From Streptomyces camelliae (lineage in GTDB: Bacteria > Actinomycetota > Actinomycetes > Streptomycetales > Streptomycetaceae), in NCBI RefSeq assembly GCF_027625935.1, contig NZ_CP115300.1:6758001-6822000 (forward strand): a stretch of 64,000 nt of DNA, given 5' to 3'. The notes beneath the pieces were generated by a model. The model saw only the letters and a list, made by a program, of their open reading frames with translations, was not told the DNA's origin and did no database searches. Positions 47,032 to 57,510 of the stretch are shown here, piece after piece. How positions within the stretch are numbered: the first letter of the stretch is position 1; every line of letters begins with the position of its first letter. The position numbers were made by a program, and so were the translations under genes.

Positions 47032-48836
47032 GAGAACACGGGGGTGCCGTTCCGCACCAGCTTCCAGTCCGCCGAGGCGAAGTCCTTCGGGTCCAGCACG
47101 CCCTTCGCGGTGACCCACTCCGCGATCCGGGTACGGATCTCCGTCGACTCCGACCACAGCTCCTTGGCGTCGGCGACGTGCGGGAAGGCACCGCCGCCGT
47201 TGGCGCGGTAGTTGTTCACGGCGAGCACGAACTGCCGGGCGTCGTCCAGCGGGGCGCCCTGGAAGGTGAGGTTCCTGATCCGGGACCCGGCGGGCTGGGC
47301 GATGTCGATGTCGTACGACAGGCCCGATACGTAGTCGTAGTTGTAGTCCGGGCGGCCGCCCGCGTTGGTGAGCCTGTCGACGTCCACGGGGTCGCCGGCG
47401 GCCGTCTGGTTGTAGTACGCCGCCGAGTACTCCAGGTAGGCCCGCACCTGGGCGCCCGTCAGCAGCTTGGCGACCAGGGTGTTGTCGTAGACGTACAGGC
47501 CCGACAGATCCCGGATGGTCACATCGCCGGCCGGGATCTCGGAGGTCCGGGAGAACGGCGAGGCCTGCGCGAGCACCGGCAGCGAGGCGTACGGCGTGCC
47601 CGCGAGTGCGGCCTTGACCACGTCCTCCTGCACCTTGGTGATCAGGTCGATGACCGGGGCGTCCCGGTAGCGGGCCTCGACCGTCGTCAGCGTCTCGGTG
47701 GCCCGGCCCACGACCTGGTTGACGTACGTGACGACCTTCTGGTGCTCGTCCTTCAACAGCCGTGTGATCTCCGGGTCGTCGGCGACCGTGTTGGCGTTGC
47801 GCAGCGACGCGGAGACCGACTCGACCGTCCAGCGGCCCTTGCTGAAGACGAGTTCGACGTCGAAGAGGGTGAGGCGCTCGGCGTAGCACAGCGGCTCGGA
47901 GAGCACGACCGTCTTCCCGGTCCGCTCGTTGACGACCTTCAGCTCGGGGATCTCCACGTGCGCGTGCCCGACCAGGATCGCGTCGATGCCCGGCACCTGC
48001 CGCGCCACATTCGCCGCCGCGTTCTCCACGTACGGCACCTGGTCGCCGTACGACGACGTGCCCGACGTGCCCGAGTGCGCGGAGACCACGACCACGTCGG
48101 CGCCCATCGACCTCAGCTTCGGTACCCACGTCGCGGCCTGCTCCTCCAGCCCCGGGAACGCCAGCCTGCCCTGCACATAGGCCTTGTCCCAGATCGCGAT
48201 GCCCGGGTTGGTCAGCCCGAGCACGGCTACCTTGACCGGCCTGGCGCCGGGCACGTGGAACGTCTTCATGACGTACGGCGGGAACGCGGGCCGCAATGTC
48301 TTCGCGTCGACCGCGTTGGCGCCGAGCAGCGGGAAGTCGAGCTGCTCCTCGAACGTCCGAAGCGTCTCGATGCCGTAGTTGAACTCGTGGTTGCCGAGCG
48401 CCGCCGCGTCGTACCCGATCGCGTTCATCGCCTTCGCCATCGGGTGCACCGGGCCGTCCTGGGCGGTGATCGGGTCGACCTTGGCGTAGTAGTAGGCCAG
48501 CGGGGTGCCCTGGATGGTGTCACCGGCGTCCAGCAGCAGGGTGTTGCGGCGGCCCTTCTCCTTGCGTACCTGCTCGACCAGGGTCGCGATGCGGGCCAGG
48601 CCCATCGCGTTGCCGGCCTTGTCGGAGTACTCCGTGTCCTTGAAGTAGTCCCAGTTGAAGACATGGCCGTGCAGATCGGTGGTGCCCATCACGGTCAGCG
48701 AGTACCGCTTGACGGGGTGGACGGGCCGGTGGGGCTGCGCGGCCGCGGCCGCCGGAGCCGCCGCCGCGCCGGCGACCGCCACCCCCGCCCCGGTGGCGGC
48801 GGACTGCTTCAGGAACTTCCGGCGGTTCAACGGCAT
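47001..48836 (-). CDS. Tat-exported 5'-nucleotidase/2',3'-cyclic phosphodiesterase
   Basis: The 611-residue protein starts MPLNRRKFLKQSAATGAG, a twin-arginine signal with an Ala-rich cleavage region near residue 38. The metallophosphatase domain follows with GTTDLHGHVFNWDYF, LLDAGDTIQGTPLAYY, ALGNHEFNYG and ILVGHAHVEIP. The C-terminal nucleotide-binding domain carries SGLYVYDNTLVAKLLTG and VLAVNNYRANGGG. Secreted members salvage phosphate and nucleosides. ATG 48836 has AGGAGA seven bases upstream. The last six residues (FGSAWP) are encoded within the terminal repeat of the neighbouring element, so the natural C-terminus may have been altered. Confidence 0.93.
   Translation of the reverse strand: MPLNRRKFLKQSAATGAGVAVAGAAAAPAAAAAQPHRPVHPVKRYSLTVMGTTDLHGHVFNWDYFKDTEYSDKAGNAMGLARIATLVEQVRKEKGRRNTLLLDAGDTIQGTPLAYYYAKVDPITAQDGPVHPMAKAMNAIGYDAAALGNHEFNYGIETLRTFEEQLDFPLLGANAVDAKTLRPAFPPYVMKTFHVPGARPVKVAVLGLTNPGIAIWDKAYVQGRLAFPGLEEQAATWVPKLRSMGADVVVVSAHSGTSGTSSYGDQVPYVENAAANVARQVPGIDAILVGHAHVEIPELKVVNERTGKTVVLSEPLCYAERLTLFDVELVFSKGRWTVESVSASLRNANTVADDPEITRLLKDEHQKVVTYVNQVVGRATETLTTVEARYRDAPVIDLITKVQEDVVKAALAGTPYASLPVLAQASPFSRTSEIPAGDVTIRDLSGLYVYDNTLVAKLLTGAQVRAYLEYSAAYYNQTAAGDPVDVDRLTNAGGRPDYNYDYVSGLSYDIDIAQPAGSRIRNLTFQGAPLDDARQFVLAVNNYRANGGGAFPHVADAKELWSESTEIRTRIAEWVTAKGVLDPKDFASADWKLVRNGTPVFSGVPFGSAWP
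47020..47051 (-). terminator. Strong hairpin at the nucleotidase 3' end
   Basis: AACGGCACCCCCG and CGGGGGTGCCGTT form a 13-bp perfect stem with a 6-base loop, followed on the minus strand by TTGG. The hairpin lies inside the last codons of the nucleotidase gene, and its distal arm is the terminal repeat of the element. Confidence 0.7.
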
Positions 48837-48975
48837 CTCATGGTCTCCTGAGGGAATGGTCGAGAAAGGGTCAACGACGCGCGTAGATTCTGACCTGAAC
48901 ATGACCCGATATGCCAGCCTCCAGGAGGCGGAAATTCGCTCATCGGAGCGAGTGGTCGCACACTTCAACACTTGT

Positions 48976-49002
48976 CAACAACCCTTTGCTCAAAGGTTGT
49001 TG
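48976..49002. promoter_or_regulatory. Inverted repeat upstream of pyk
   Basis: CAACAACC and GGTTGTTG are perfect complements around an 11-base centre, 54 bases before the pyk start. Part of the centre pairs too (TTT/AAA). This may be an operator or an RNA stem. Confidence 0.5.
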
Positions 49003-49055
49003 AGTGGTCATGTGCGGCCGATTGTCTACCCACCGGTAAGGCCTAGGCTCGACGT

Positions 49056-50495
49056 ATGCGCCGAGCAAAGATCGTCTGTACTCTGGGGCCCGCCACCGAC
49101 TCGTACGACCAGATCAAGGCACTGGTCGAGGCCGGAATGGACGTCGCCCGCTTCAACCTCAGCCACGGCACACACGCCGAGCACGAGGAGCGCTACCGAC
49201 GCGTGCGAAAGGCGGCCGACGAAACCGGCCGCAGCGTCGGCGTTCTCGCCGACCTTCAAGGCCCGAAGATCCGGCTCGGCCACTTCGACGAAGGACCCGT
49301 ACTCCTTGAACGCGGCGACGAGTTCACCATCACCGTCGAGGAGGGTGTCGCCGGCGACCGCCACCGGTGCGGCACCACCTACGCCGGCCTCGCCGACGAC
49401 GTCACCCCCGGCGAGCGCGTCCTCGTGGACGACGGCAAGGTCTGCCTGGAGGTCACCGCCGTCGACGGCCCCCGCGTGCACACCCGGGTGGTCGAGGGCG
49501 GCATGGTCTCCGACCACAAGGGCCTGAACCTCCCCGGCGTCGCCGTCTCCGTCCCCGCCCTCTCCGAGAAGGACCAGGACGACCTGCGCTGGGCGCTGCG
49601 CACCGGCTTCGACGTCATCGCCCTGTCCTTCGTGCGCAGCGGCGACGACGCCAAGGACGTGCACCGGATCATGGCCGAGGAGGGCCGCCGGCTGCCGGTG
49701 ATCGCCAAGGTCGAGAAGCCGCAGGCCGTGGCGAACCTCGACGGCATCGTGGCCGCCTTCGACGGGATCATGGTGGCCCGCGGCGACCTGGGCGTGGAGA
49801 TGCCGCTGGAGCGGGTGCCGATCGTGCAGAAGCGCGCGGTCAAGCTCGCCCGGCGCAACGCCAAGCCGGTCATCGTCGCCACCCAGATGCTCGACTCGAT
49901 GATCGACAACTCCCGCCCGACCCGCGCCGAGGCCTCCGACGTGGCCAACGCGGTCCTCGACGGCACGGACGCGGTGATGCTCTCCGGCGAGACCAGTGTC
50001 GGCAAGTACCCGATCGAGACCGTGCGCACCATGGCGAAGATCGTCGAGGCGGCCGAGCGCGACATGCTCGCGGCGGGCCTGCCGCCGCTGACCGAGAGCA
50101 GCAAACCGCGTACCCAGGGCGGCGCGGTCGCCCGCGCGGCGGCGGAGATGGGCGACTTCCTGGGCGCGAAGTTCCTGGTGGCGTTCACCCAGTCGGGAGA
50201 CACGGCGCGCCGGCTGTCGCGCTACCGCTCCCCGATCCCCCTGCTGGCCTTCACCCCGGAACCGGCCACCCGCTCCCAGCTCAGCCTCACCTGGGGCGCG
50301 GAGACCTTCCTCGGCCCGCACGTCGACTCCACCGACGCCATGGTCGACCAGGTGGACGAGCTGCTGCTGAAATACGGCCGCTGCCGGAAGGGTGACATCG
50401 TGGTGATCACAGCCGGCTCCCCGCCCGGGGTCTCCGGCGCGACCAACATGGTCCGGGTCCACCACATCGGCGAGGACGACAGTCCCAGGGGATGA
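49056..50495 (+). CDS. pyk: Pyruvate kinase
   Basis: The 479-residue glycolytic enzyme makes pyruvate and ATP from phosphoenolpyruvate and ADP. It has KIVCTLGPATDSYDQIKALV, ARFNLSHGTHAEH, the catalytic lysine and metal ligand in VIAKVEKPQAVANLDGI, MVARGDLGVEMPLE, ATQMLDSMIDNSRPTRAEA and DAVMLSGETSVGKYP. Length and N-terminus are standard. A strong terminator begins two bases after the stop. Confidence 0.98.
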   Translation: MRRAKIVCTLGPATDSYDQIKALVEAGMDVARFNLSHGTHAEHEERYRRVRKAADETGRSVGVLADLQGPKIRLGHFDEGPVLLERGDEFTITVEEGVAGDRHRCGTTYAGLADDVTPGERVLVDDGKVCLEVTAVDGPRVHTRVVEGGMVSDHKGLNLPGVAVSVPALSEKDQDDLRWALRTGFDVIALSFVRSGDDAKDVHRIMAEEGRRLPVIAKVEKPQAVANLDGIVAAFDGIMVARGDLGVEMPLERVPIVQKRAVKLARRNAKPVIVATQMLDSMIDNSRPTRAEASDVANAVLDGTDAVMLSGETSVGKYPIETVRTMAKIVEAAERDMLAAGLPPLTESSKPRTQGGAVARAAAEMGDFLGAKFLVAFTQSGDTARRLSRYRSPIPLLAFTPEPATRSQLSLTWGAETFLGPHVDSTDAMVDQVDELLLKYGRCRKGDIVVITAGSPPGVSGATNMVRVHHIGEDDSPRG

Positions 50496-50496
50496 G

Positions 50497-50525
50497 AAAA
50501 GGCCCCTCTTACCGGAGGGGCCTTG
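50497..50525 (+). terminator. Terminator after pyk
   Basis: AAGGCCCCTC and GAGGGGCCTT make a 10-bp stem with a TTACCG loop; A-rich and T-containing flanks are present. Confidence 0.85.
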
Positions 50526-50556
50526 CCGATTGCCGACCTTGGAATCCAAGGAAAAG

Positions 50557-50631
50557 TGCCCCGGGTCGGACTCGAACCGACACTGTACGGGTTTTGAATC
50601 CGTTGCCTGCTGCCAATTGGGCTACCGGGGC
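50557..50631 (-). tRNA. tRNA-Leu(CAA), short variable arm
   Basis: Read on the minus strand the 75-base cloverleaf has acceptor GCCCCGG/CCGGGGC, a D arm with AATTGG, anticodon loop TTCAAAA (anticodon CAA), a five-base variable region ACAGT, T arm GTCGG-TTCGAGT-CCGAC, and discriminator A. CCA is not encoded. The anticodon stem has an A-C mismatch next to the loop. Leucine tRNAs normally have a long variable arm, so the short one is unusual. It lies between pyk and pdtaR, opposite in direction. Confidence 0.85.
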
Positions 50632-50731
50632 TCGCAGAATCCAAGGTTTCCCCCGACCCTCCGCGCGTCCACCATACCGTAGCTAGGTAGGCTCTTGTCA
50701 GCAGTACCCCTGCCCTGAACGAGGAGCCCCT

Positions 50732-51388
50732 GTGACCGCCGAGTCGCCCCAGCCCGTAGACGCGCCCGACGACGGCAAGTCGCACGTGCCTCCGCTGACG
50801 ACCCGTGTCGTCATCGCCGAGGACGAGGCCCTGATCCGGCTCGACCTGAAGGAGATGCTGGAGGAAGAGGGGTACACGGTCGTCGGCGAGGCCGGGGACG
50901 GCGAGCAGGCCGTCGAACTGGCCCGCGAGCATCAGCCGGACCTGGTCATCATGGACGTGAAGATGCCCAAGCTGGACGGCATCTCCGCGGCCGAGAAGAT
51001 CGCCGAGGAGTCCATCGCGCCGGTCCTGATGCTCACCGCCTTCTCCCAGCGCGACCTCGTGGAGCGCGCCCGGGACGCCGGTGCGATGGCGTACCTGGTG
51101 AAGCCGTTCAGCAAGAGCGACGTCGTCCCGGCGATCGAGATGGCCGTCTCCCGCTTCACCGAGCTGAAGCAGCTGGAGAAGGAGGTCGCCGACCTCACCC
51201 AGCGCCTGGAGACCCGCAAGCTGGTCGACCGCGCGAAGTCCATCCTCCAGACCGAGTACGGCCTGACCGAGCCGGCCGCGTTCCGCTGGATCCAGAAGAC
51301 GTCCATGGACCGCCGCATGTCGATGCAGCAGGTCGCCGAGGCCGTCATCGCGGACAGCGAGGAGAAGAAGGCGAGCAAGAAGGGCTGA
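50732..51388 (+). CDS. pdtaR: ANTAR-domain response regulator
   Basis: The 218-residue regulator has a receiver domain at about residues 25-140, with VVIAEDEALIRLDLKEML, the phosphorylated Asp in DLVIMDVKMPKLDG, and YLVKPFSKSD. The ANTAR RNA-binding domain follows at 155-210: LETRKLVDRAKSILQTEYGL and AFRWIQKTSMDRRMSMQQVAEAV. ANTAR proteins bind paired RNA hairpins and prevent transcription termination. No histidine kinase is adjacent. GTG 50732 follows ACGAGGAG. Confidence 0.95.
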   Translation: MTAESPQPVDAPDDGKSHVPPLTTRVVIAEDEALIRLDLKEMLEEEGYTVVGEAGDGEQAVELAREHQPDLVIMDVKMPKLDGISAAEKIAEESIAPVLMLTAFSQRDLVERARDAGAMAYLVKPFSKSDVVPAIEMAVSRFTELKQLEKEVADLTQRLETRKLVDRAKSILQTEYGLTEPAAFRWIQKTSMDRRMSMQQVAEAVIADSEEKKASKKG

Positions 51389-51400
51389 GCCCCCTCTCGC

Positions 51401-51445
51401 ACCACGAGGCCCGCGCCCCCTCCTTCGGGGTGCGGGCCTCGTCGT
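51401..51445. terminator. Bidirectional terminator between pdtaR and livF
   Basis: ACGAGGCCCGC (51404-51414) pairs with GCGGGCCTCGT (51432-51442) between the converging genes. Confidence 0.75.
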
Positions 51446-51454
51446 GCACGACGA

Positions 51455-52171
51455 TCAGTCCTCGCCGAGATACGCCTTCCGCACCGACTCGTCGTGCAGC
51501 AGGTCCTGCCCGGTGCCCGACAGGACGATCGTCCCGACCTCCATCACATGCCCCTGGTCGGCCAGCGACAGGGCTGCCTGGGCGTTCTGCTCGACCAGCA
51601 GGATCGTCGTGCCCTGGGCCTTCAGCTCGGCGATGGTCGCCATGATCTTCTGCATCATGATCGGCGACAGACCCATCGACGGCTCGTCCAGCATCAGCAG
51701 CTTCGGCTGGGACATCAGCGCCCTGCCCATCGCCAGCATCTGCTGCTCACCGCCGGAGAGGGTGCCCGCGGCCTGCTTCCTGCGCTCCCCGAGGATGGGG
51801 AAGAGCTCGTAGGCGCGCTGGATGTCCCTCTCGATGCCCGCCTTGTCGCTGCGCAGGAACGCGCCGAGGCGCAGATTGTCCTCGATGGTCATGCGCGGGA
51901 AGATGTGCCGCCCCTCGGGGGAGTGGGCGAGGCCGAGGGAGACGATCTGGTGGGCCGGGACCTTCTTCAGCGACCTGCCGTTGAACCGGATCTGCCCGCC
52001 GACCGGCTTCAGCAGACCGGACAGCGTGCGCAGCGTCGTGGTCTTGCCGGCGCCGTTGGTGCCGATGAGGGTGACCACCTGACCGGCCTCGACCGTGAAG
52101 GAGATGCCCTTGACGGCTTCGATCTTGCCGTAGGCGACCCTGAGGTCCTCGACTTCGAGCAGTGCGGTCAT
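51455..52171 (-). CDS. livF: Branched-chain amino acid ABC transporter ATP-binding protein LivF
   Basis: The 238-residue ATPase has Walker A GTNGAGKTTTLRTLSG, signature LSGGEQQMLAMGRAL and Walker B LLMLDEPSMGLSP, with the EQNAQAALSLAD switch. Shorter length and the FPILGERRKQAAGTLSG context are LivF-like. Its ATG overlaps the livG stop. It is the last gene of livK-H-M-G-F, which imports leucine, isoleucine and valine. Confidence 0.96.
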   Translation of the reverse strand: MTALLEVEDLRVAYGKIEAVKGISFTVEAGQVVTLIGTNGAGKTTTLRTLSGLLKPVGGQIRFNGRSLKKVPAHQIVSLGLAHSPEGRHIFPRMTIEDNLRLGAFLRSDKAGIERDIQRAYELFPILGERRKQAAGTLSGGEQQMLAMGRALMSQPKLLMLDEPSMGLSPIMMQKIMATIAELKAQGTTILLVEQNAQAALSLADQGHVMEVGTIVLSGTGQDLLHDESVRKAYLGED

Positions 52172-53079
52172 CGGTCGTTCTCCTTGCCGGACGCGGCATC
52201 CGTGGTGGCCTCGGCGTGTGCCTCGGCGGCCTCGACCTCGGCCACCTCTTCGTCACCGGGCGCGTTCTCGAAGGGCTCGCCGAGGTAGGCCGCGATCACC
52301 CGCTCGTCGCCCTGGACGGTCGCGCTGTCGCCCTCGATCAGCTTCTCGCCCTGCACCAGAACGGCCACCCGGTCGCAGAGGTTGAAGATGAACCGCATGT
52401 CGTGCTCGATGACGAGGACGGCGATGCCCTTGTCCCGGATGGCGAAGACCAGTTCCTCGGTGGCCCGGGTCTCCTGCGGGTTCATGCCGGCCGTCGGCTC
52501 GTCGAGCAGCAGCAGTCCGGGCTCGCTGGCGAGCGCGCGGGCGATCTCCAGCTTGCGCTGCTCACCGTAGGGGAGGTTGCGGGCGAGGTGCTCGGCCTTG
52601 TGCTCCAGGCCCACGAACTGCAGCAGCTCCATGGCCCGTGCGCGGGAGGCGGCCTCGGCGCGGTGGAAGCCCGGGCCGCGCAGCAGCGCCGACCACAGGC
52701 CCTCCTTGGTGCGGGTGTGCCGGCCGACGAGGACGTTCTCCAGGACCGTCATGTTCGCGAACAGCCGGATGTTCTGGAAGGTGCGGGCGATGCCGGCCGC
52801 TGTGACCTTGAAGGACTTCGGCGGCAGCACCTGGCCCTTGTAGCGGACCTCGCCCTCGGTGGGGACGTACAGGCCGGTCAGGCAGTTGAAGAAGGTCGTC
52901 TTGCCGGCGCCGTTGGGGCCGATCAGGCCGACGATCTCGCCGCTGTTGACGGTCAGGTCCACACCCCGTACGGCCGTCAGACCGCCGAAGCGCATGGTCA
53001 CGCCGCGGGCGTCGAGGACGGTCTCGCCGGAGGCGGCGGCGCCGGGGGCGGTGTCCTGGGTGGTGGTGTCGGTGGTCAT
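52168..53079 (-). CDS. livG: Branched-chain amino acid ABC transporter ATP-binding protein LivG
   Basis: The 303-residue ATPase has Walker A GPNGAGKTTFFNCLTG, the LivG-specific GIARTFQNIRLFANMTVLEN, signature LPYGEQRKLEIARAL and Walker B LLLLDEPTAGMNPQE. The N-terminal 20 residues and the acidic C-terminal 40 (EEVAEVEAAEAHAEA) are extensions beyond the family core. Five bases separate it from livM. Confidence 0.96.
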   Translation of the reverse strand: MTTDTTTQDTAPGAAASGETVLDARGVTMRFGGLTAVRGVDLTVNSGEIVGLIGPNGAGKTTFFNCLTGLYVPTEGEVRYKGQVLPPKSFKVTAAGIARTFQNIRLFANMTVLENVLVGRHTRTKEGLWSALLRGPGFHRAEAASRARAMELLQFVGLEHKAEHLARNLPYGEQRKLEIARALASEPGLLLLDEPTAGMNPQETRATEELVFAIRDKGIAVLVIEHDMRFIFNLCDRVAVLVQGEKLIEGDSATVQGDERVIAAYLGEPFENAPGDEEVAEVEAAEAHAEATTDAASGKENDR

Positions 53080-53084
53080 CGTGG

Positions 53085-54940
<1,856 letters not shown>

Positions 54941-54944
<4 letters not shown>

Positions 54945-55873
54945 GCCCTGTCCGCGACGCGCTCGCCGAGCAGGCCCTGTGGCCTGAACAGCAGTACGAG
55001 GATGAGGAGGATGAAGGCCCAGACGTCTGCCCAGGACTGGCTGCCGAACTTGTCCATGCCGGGGATGTCCGCGATGTAGGCGGTGGACAGCGCCTCGGCC
55101 ACACCGAGGACGAGGCCGCCGAGCATGGCGCCGTAGATGTTGCCGATGCCGCCGAGGACGGCCGCGGTGAAGGCCTTCAGGCCGAGCAGGAAGCCCATCT
55201 TGAAGTCGATCTGACCGTACTTCAGGCCGTAGGCGACCCCTCCCACGGCGGCGAACGCGGCACCGAGGGCGAACGCGATCACGATGATGCGGTCGGTGTT
55301 GACGCCCATCAGCTTCGCGGTGTCCGGATCCTGGGCGGTGGCCTGCATGCCGCGGCCGGTGCGGGTGCGCATCACGAAGTAGGCGAGAAAGGCCATGCTG
55401 AGCGGGGCCGCGACCACCAGGAAGATGTCACCCGTCTGGATGGTGACGTTGCCGATGGTGAAGGGGCCGCCCGGAATGGTCGGGAAGGTACGGGCGGACT
55501 TCGCCTCGGGGTACCAGGCCCACACCGCCTGCTGCAGCGCCAGCGACAGACCGATGGCCGTGATGAGGGGCGCGAGCCGGGGTGCGGTGCGCAGCGGACG
55601 GTAGGCGAACCGTTCCGCCCCGACGGCGACCGTGACGGCGACGACGATCGCGCCGATCAGCATCAGCGGCAGCGCCACCCACATCGAGGTGCCGTCGGGA
55701 AGGATGTACGCGTAGACCGTGAGCGCGCCGAACGCGCCGGTCATGAAGATCTCGCCGTGGGCGAAGTTGATGAGCTGGACAATGCCGTAGACCATTGTGT
55801 AGCCGATGGCGACCAGCCCGTACATGGATCCTAGGAGCAGGCCGTTGACCAGCTGCTGCGGCAGTTCGTTCAC
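54941..55873 (-). CDS. livH: Branched-chain amino acid ABC transporter permease LivH
   Basis: The 310-residue permease opens LPQQLVNGLLLGSMYGLVAI and has YGIVQLINFAHGEIFMTGAF and AFTAAVLGGIGNIYGAMLGG, the LivH EAA-like loop. About eight membrane segments. The start is GTG 55873. It is cotranscribed with livM by a four-base overlap; the gap to livK upstream is 110 bases. Confidence 0.96.
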
Positions 55874-55983
55874 CGCATGTCCTCCGAGACGTACGGAAAG
55901 TGCGACGGATGGGGCCGGATGCGAGTCCGCGCGGGGCGCCCTGGAACAGCGCCCCCCGCGGCTCGGCTGGTGCGGGAGTGGGG

Positions 55984-57225
55984 TCAGCCGCCGGCGTAGG
56001 TGCCGGACTCCACGGCCTTCCAGGCTCCGCCCGTCACGGAGTAGACGGTGAGCTGCTTGTTCGTCGCGTCACCGTACTCGTCGAAGGAGACCTTGCCGGT
56101 CACACCGTCGAAGGACACGTTCTGCACCGCGGCCGTCACCTTCGCGCGGGCGTCGGACGGCAGCTTGCCGCCGTTGTCGTCGACGACCTTCTTCACGGCC
56201 TCGATGATCGCCCAGGCCGAGTCGTAGGAGTAACCGCCGTAGGCCGCGTAGTCCTCCTTGTAGCCCCCCGCCTTGTAGTTGGCGACGAACTCCTTGGCGG
56301 AGGCCAGCGTCTCGACCGGCGCGCCGACCGAGGTGGCGAGGTCGCCGGTGGCGGAGGAGCCGGCCAGCTTGATGTAGGTCGGGTCGTAGACGCCGTCGCC
56401 GCCGATCAGCGGGATGTTGGCACCGGCGGCCTTGATCTGCTTGCTGAGCGGGCCGGCCTGCGGGTACTCGCCGCCGTAGTAGACCACCTCGGCACCGGAG
56501 TTCTTCACCTTGGTGGCGACCGCGGAGAAGTCCTTGGTGTCGGGGTTGATGTGCTCGGTGCCGACCACCTTGCCGCCGAGTTTCGTGAACTCGCTGGTGA
56601 AGGTCGCGGCGAGACCGGCGCCGTAGGTCTTCTTGTCGTCGATGACGAAGACCTTGGTCTTCTTGGCCTTGTTGAAGACGTACTGCGCGGCGAACGGGCC
56701 CTGGATGGCGTCCGTGGTCGCGGTGCGGAAGTACGACTTGTACGGGCGCGACTTGGTCTTCTGCCAGTCGGTGCCCTGCGTCAGCGCGGGGTTGGTGTTG
56801 GCGGGCGAGACCTCCACCAGTTTGGCGTCGTCGAAGACCTTCTGCATCGACTGCGCGACCGACGAGTTCAGCGGGCCGACGACACCGAGGACGGAGGAGT
56901 CGGACACGAACGCGGAGGCGTTCTGCTGGCCGGAGGAGGGCTGCGCCTGGTCGTCCTTGGCCACCATCTTGAAGGTGACGCCCTTGACCAGGTTCTGCTT
57001 GTTGGCCGTGTTGACCGCGAGGTCCACGGAGTTCTTGATGCCCAGGCCGAGCGCGGACAGGTCGCCGGTCAGCGGGGCGTCGATGCCGATGGTGACGGTG
57101 GTGCCGCCGCCCTTTCCGGAGTCGGAACCCTTGTCGCCGCCGCTGTCGCGCGAGCCGCAGGCGGTGAGGGTGAGTGCTCCCGCTGCCAGCGCGGCGGTGA
57201 TGGCGATGAGCGAACGTTGACGCAC
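55984..57225 (-). CDS. livK: Branched-chain amino acid-binding lipoprotein
   Basis: The 413-residue periplasmic-binding-type lipoprotein starts at GTG 57225 behind GGAAAGGA. The signal peptide ends in a lipobox (LTLTACGS), with the modified cysteine near residue 22. The mature domain has VTIGIDAPLTGDLSALGLGI, VGPLNSSVAQSMQKVF, YKSYFRTATTDAIQG and DDKKTYGAGLAATFTSEF, which are type I amino acid-binding protein motifs. It delivers ligand to LivHM; lgt in this window would lipidate it. Confidence 0.95.
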   Translation of the reverse strand: MRQRSLIAITAALAAGALTLTACGSRDSGGDKGSDSGKGGGTTVTIGIDAPLTGDLSALGLGIKNSVDLAVNTANKQNLVKGVTFKMVAKDDQAQPSSGQQNASAFVSDSSVLGVVGPLNSSVAQSMQKVFDDAKLVEVSPANTNPALTQGTDWQKTKSRPYKSYFRTATTDAIQGPFAAQYVFNKAKKTKVFVIDDKKTYGAGLAATFTSEFTKLGGKVVGTEHINPDTKDFSAVATKVKNSGAEVVYYGGEYPQAGPLSKQIKAAGANIPLIGGDGVYDPTYIKLAGSSATGDLATSVGAPVETLASAKEFVANYKAGGYKEDYAAYGGYSYDSAWAIIEAVKKVVDDNGGKLPSDARAKVTAAVQNVSFDGVTGKVSFDEYGDATNKQLTVYSVTGGAWKAVESGTYAGG

Positions 57226-57377
57226 GATCAGTCCTTTCCCCTGGACGACCGTCTCCCCCTGGAAACGGCCGAGCCGCGCGCCGGCCCGAAGCGACAAGCC
57301 CAAAAAAGACGGGTCGCAGAGCAATCGGTCGGCGCGGTGACTGGCCGTGACTCTAAGCGTGTGCAGGGAACGTGGAG

Positions 57378-57404
57378 GAGAGTCTGACCAAGGCTGTGAC
57401 TCTC
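57378..57404. promoter_or_regulatory. Inverted repeat upstream of livK
   Basis: GAGAGTC and GACTCTC flank a 13-base centre about 150 bases upstream of the livK start. Possible operator; the rest of 57226-57510 shows nothing recognised. Confidence 0.3.
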
Positions 57405-57510
57405 TTGTTATGACACGACGTAATGCAGAGCGGTACGCCCTGGGGGAAAGGGCGGAATTACGGCCGATTCGCCCTGTCCGCATGATGAGAACCCGCAGGA
57501 TCCTCCATGA

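Noticed and set aside
50557..50631. tRNA-Gln(TTG) on the plus strand
   Set aside because: The loop would read TTTTGAA, but the T-arm sequence GGTTCGAGTCC and the D arm are in correct order only on the minus strand.
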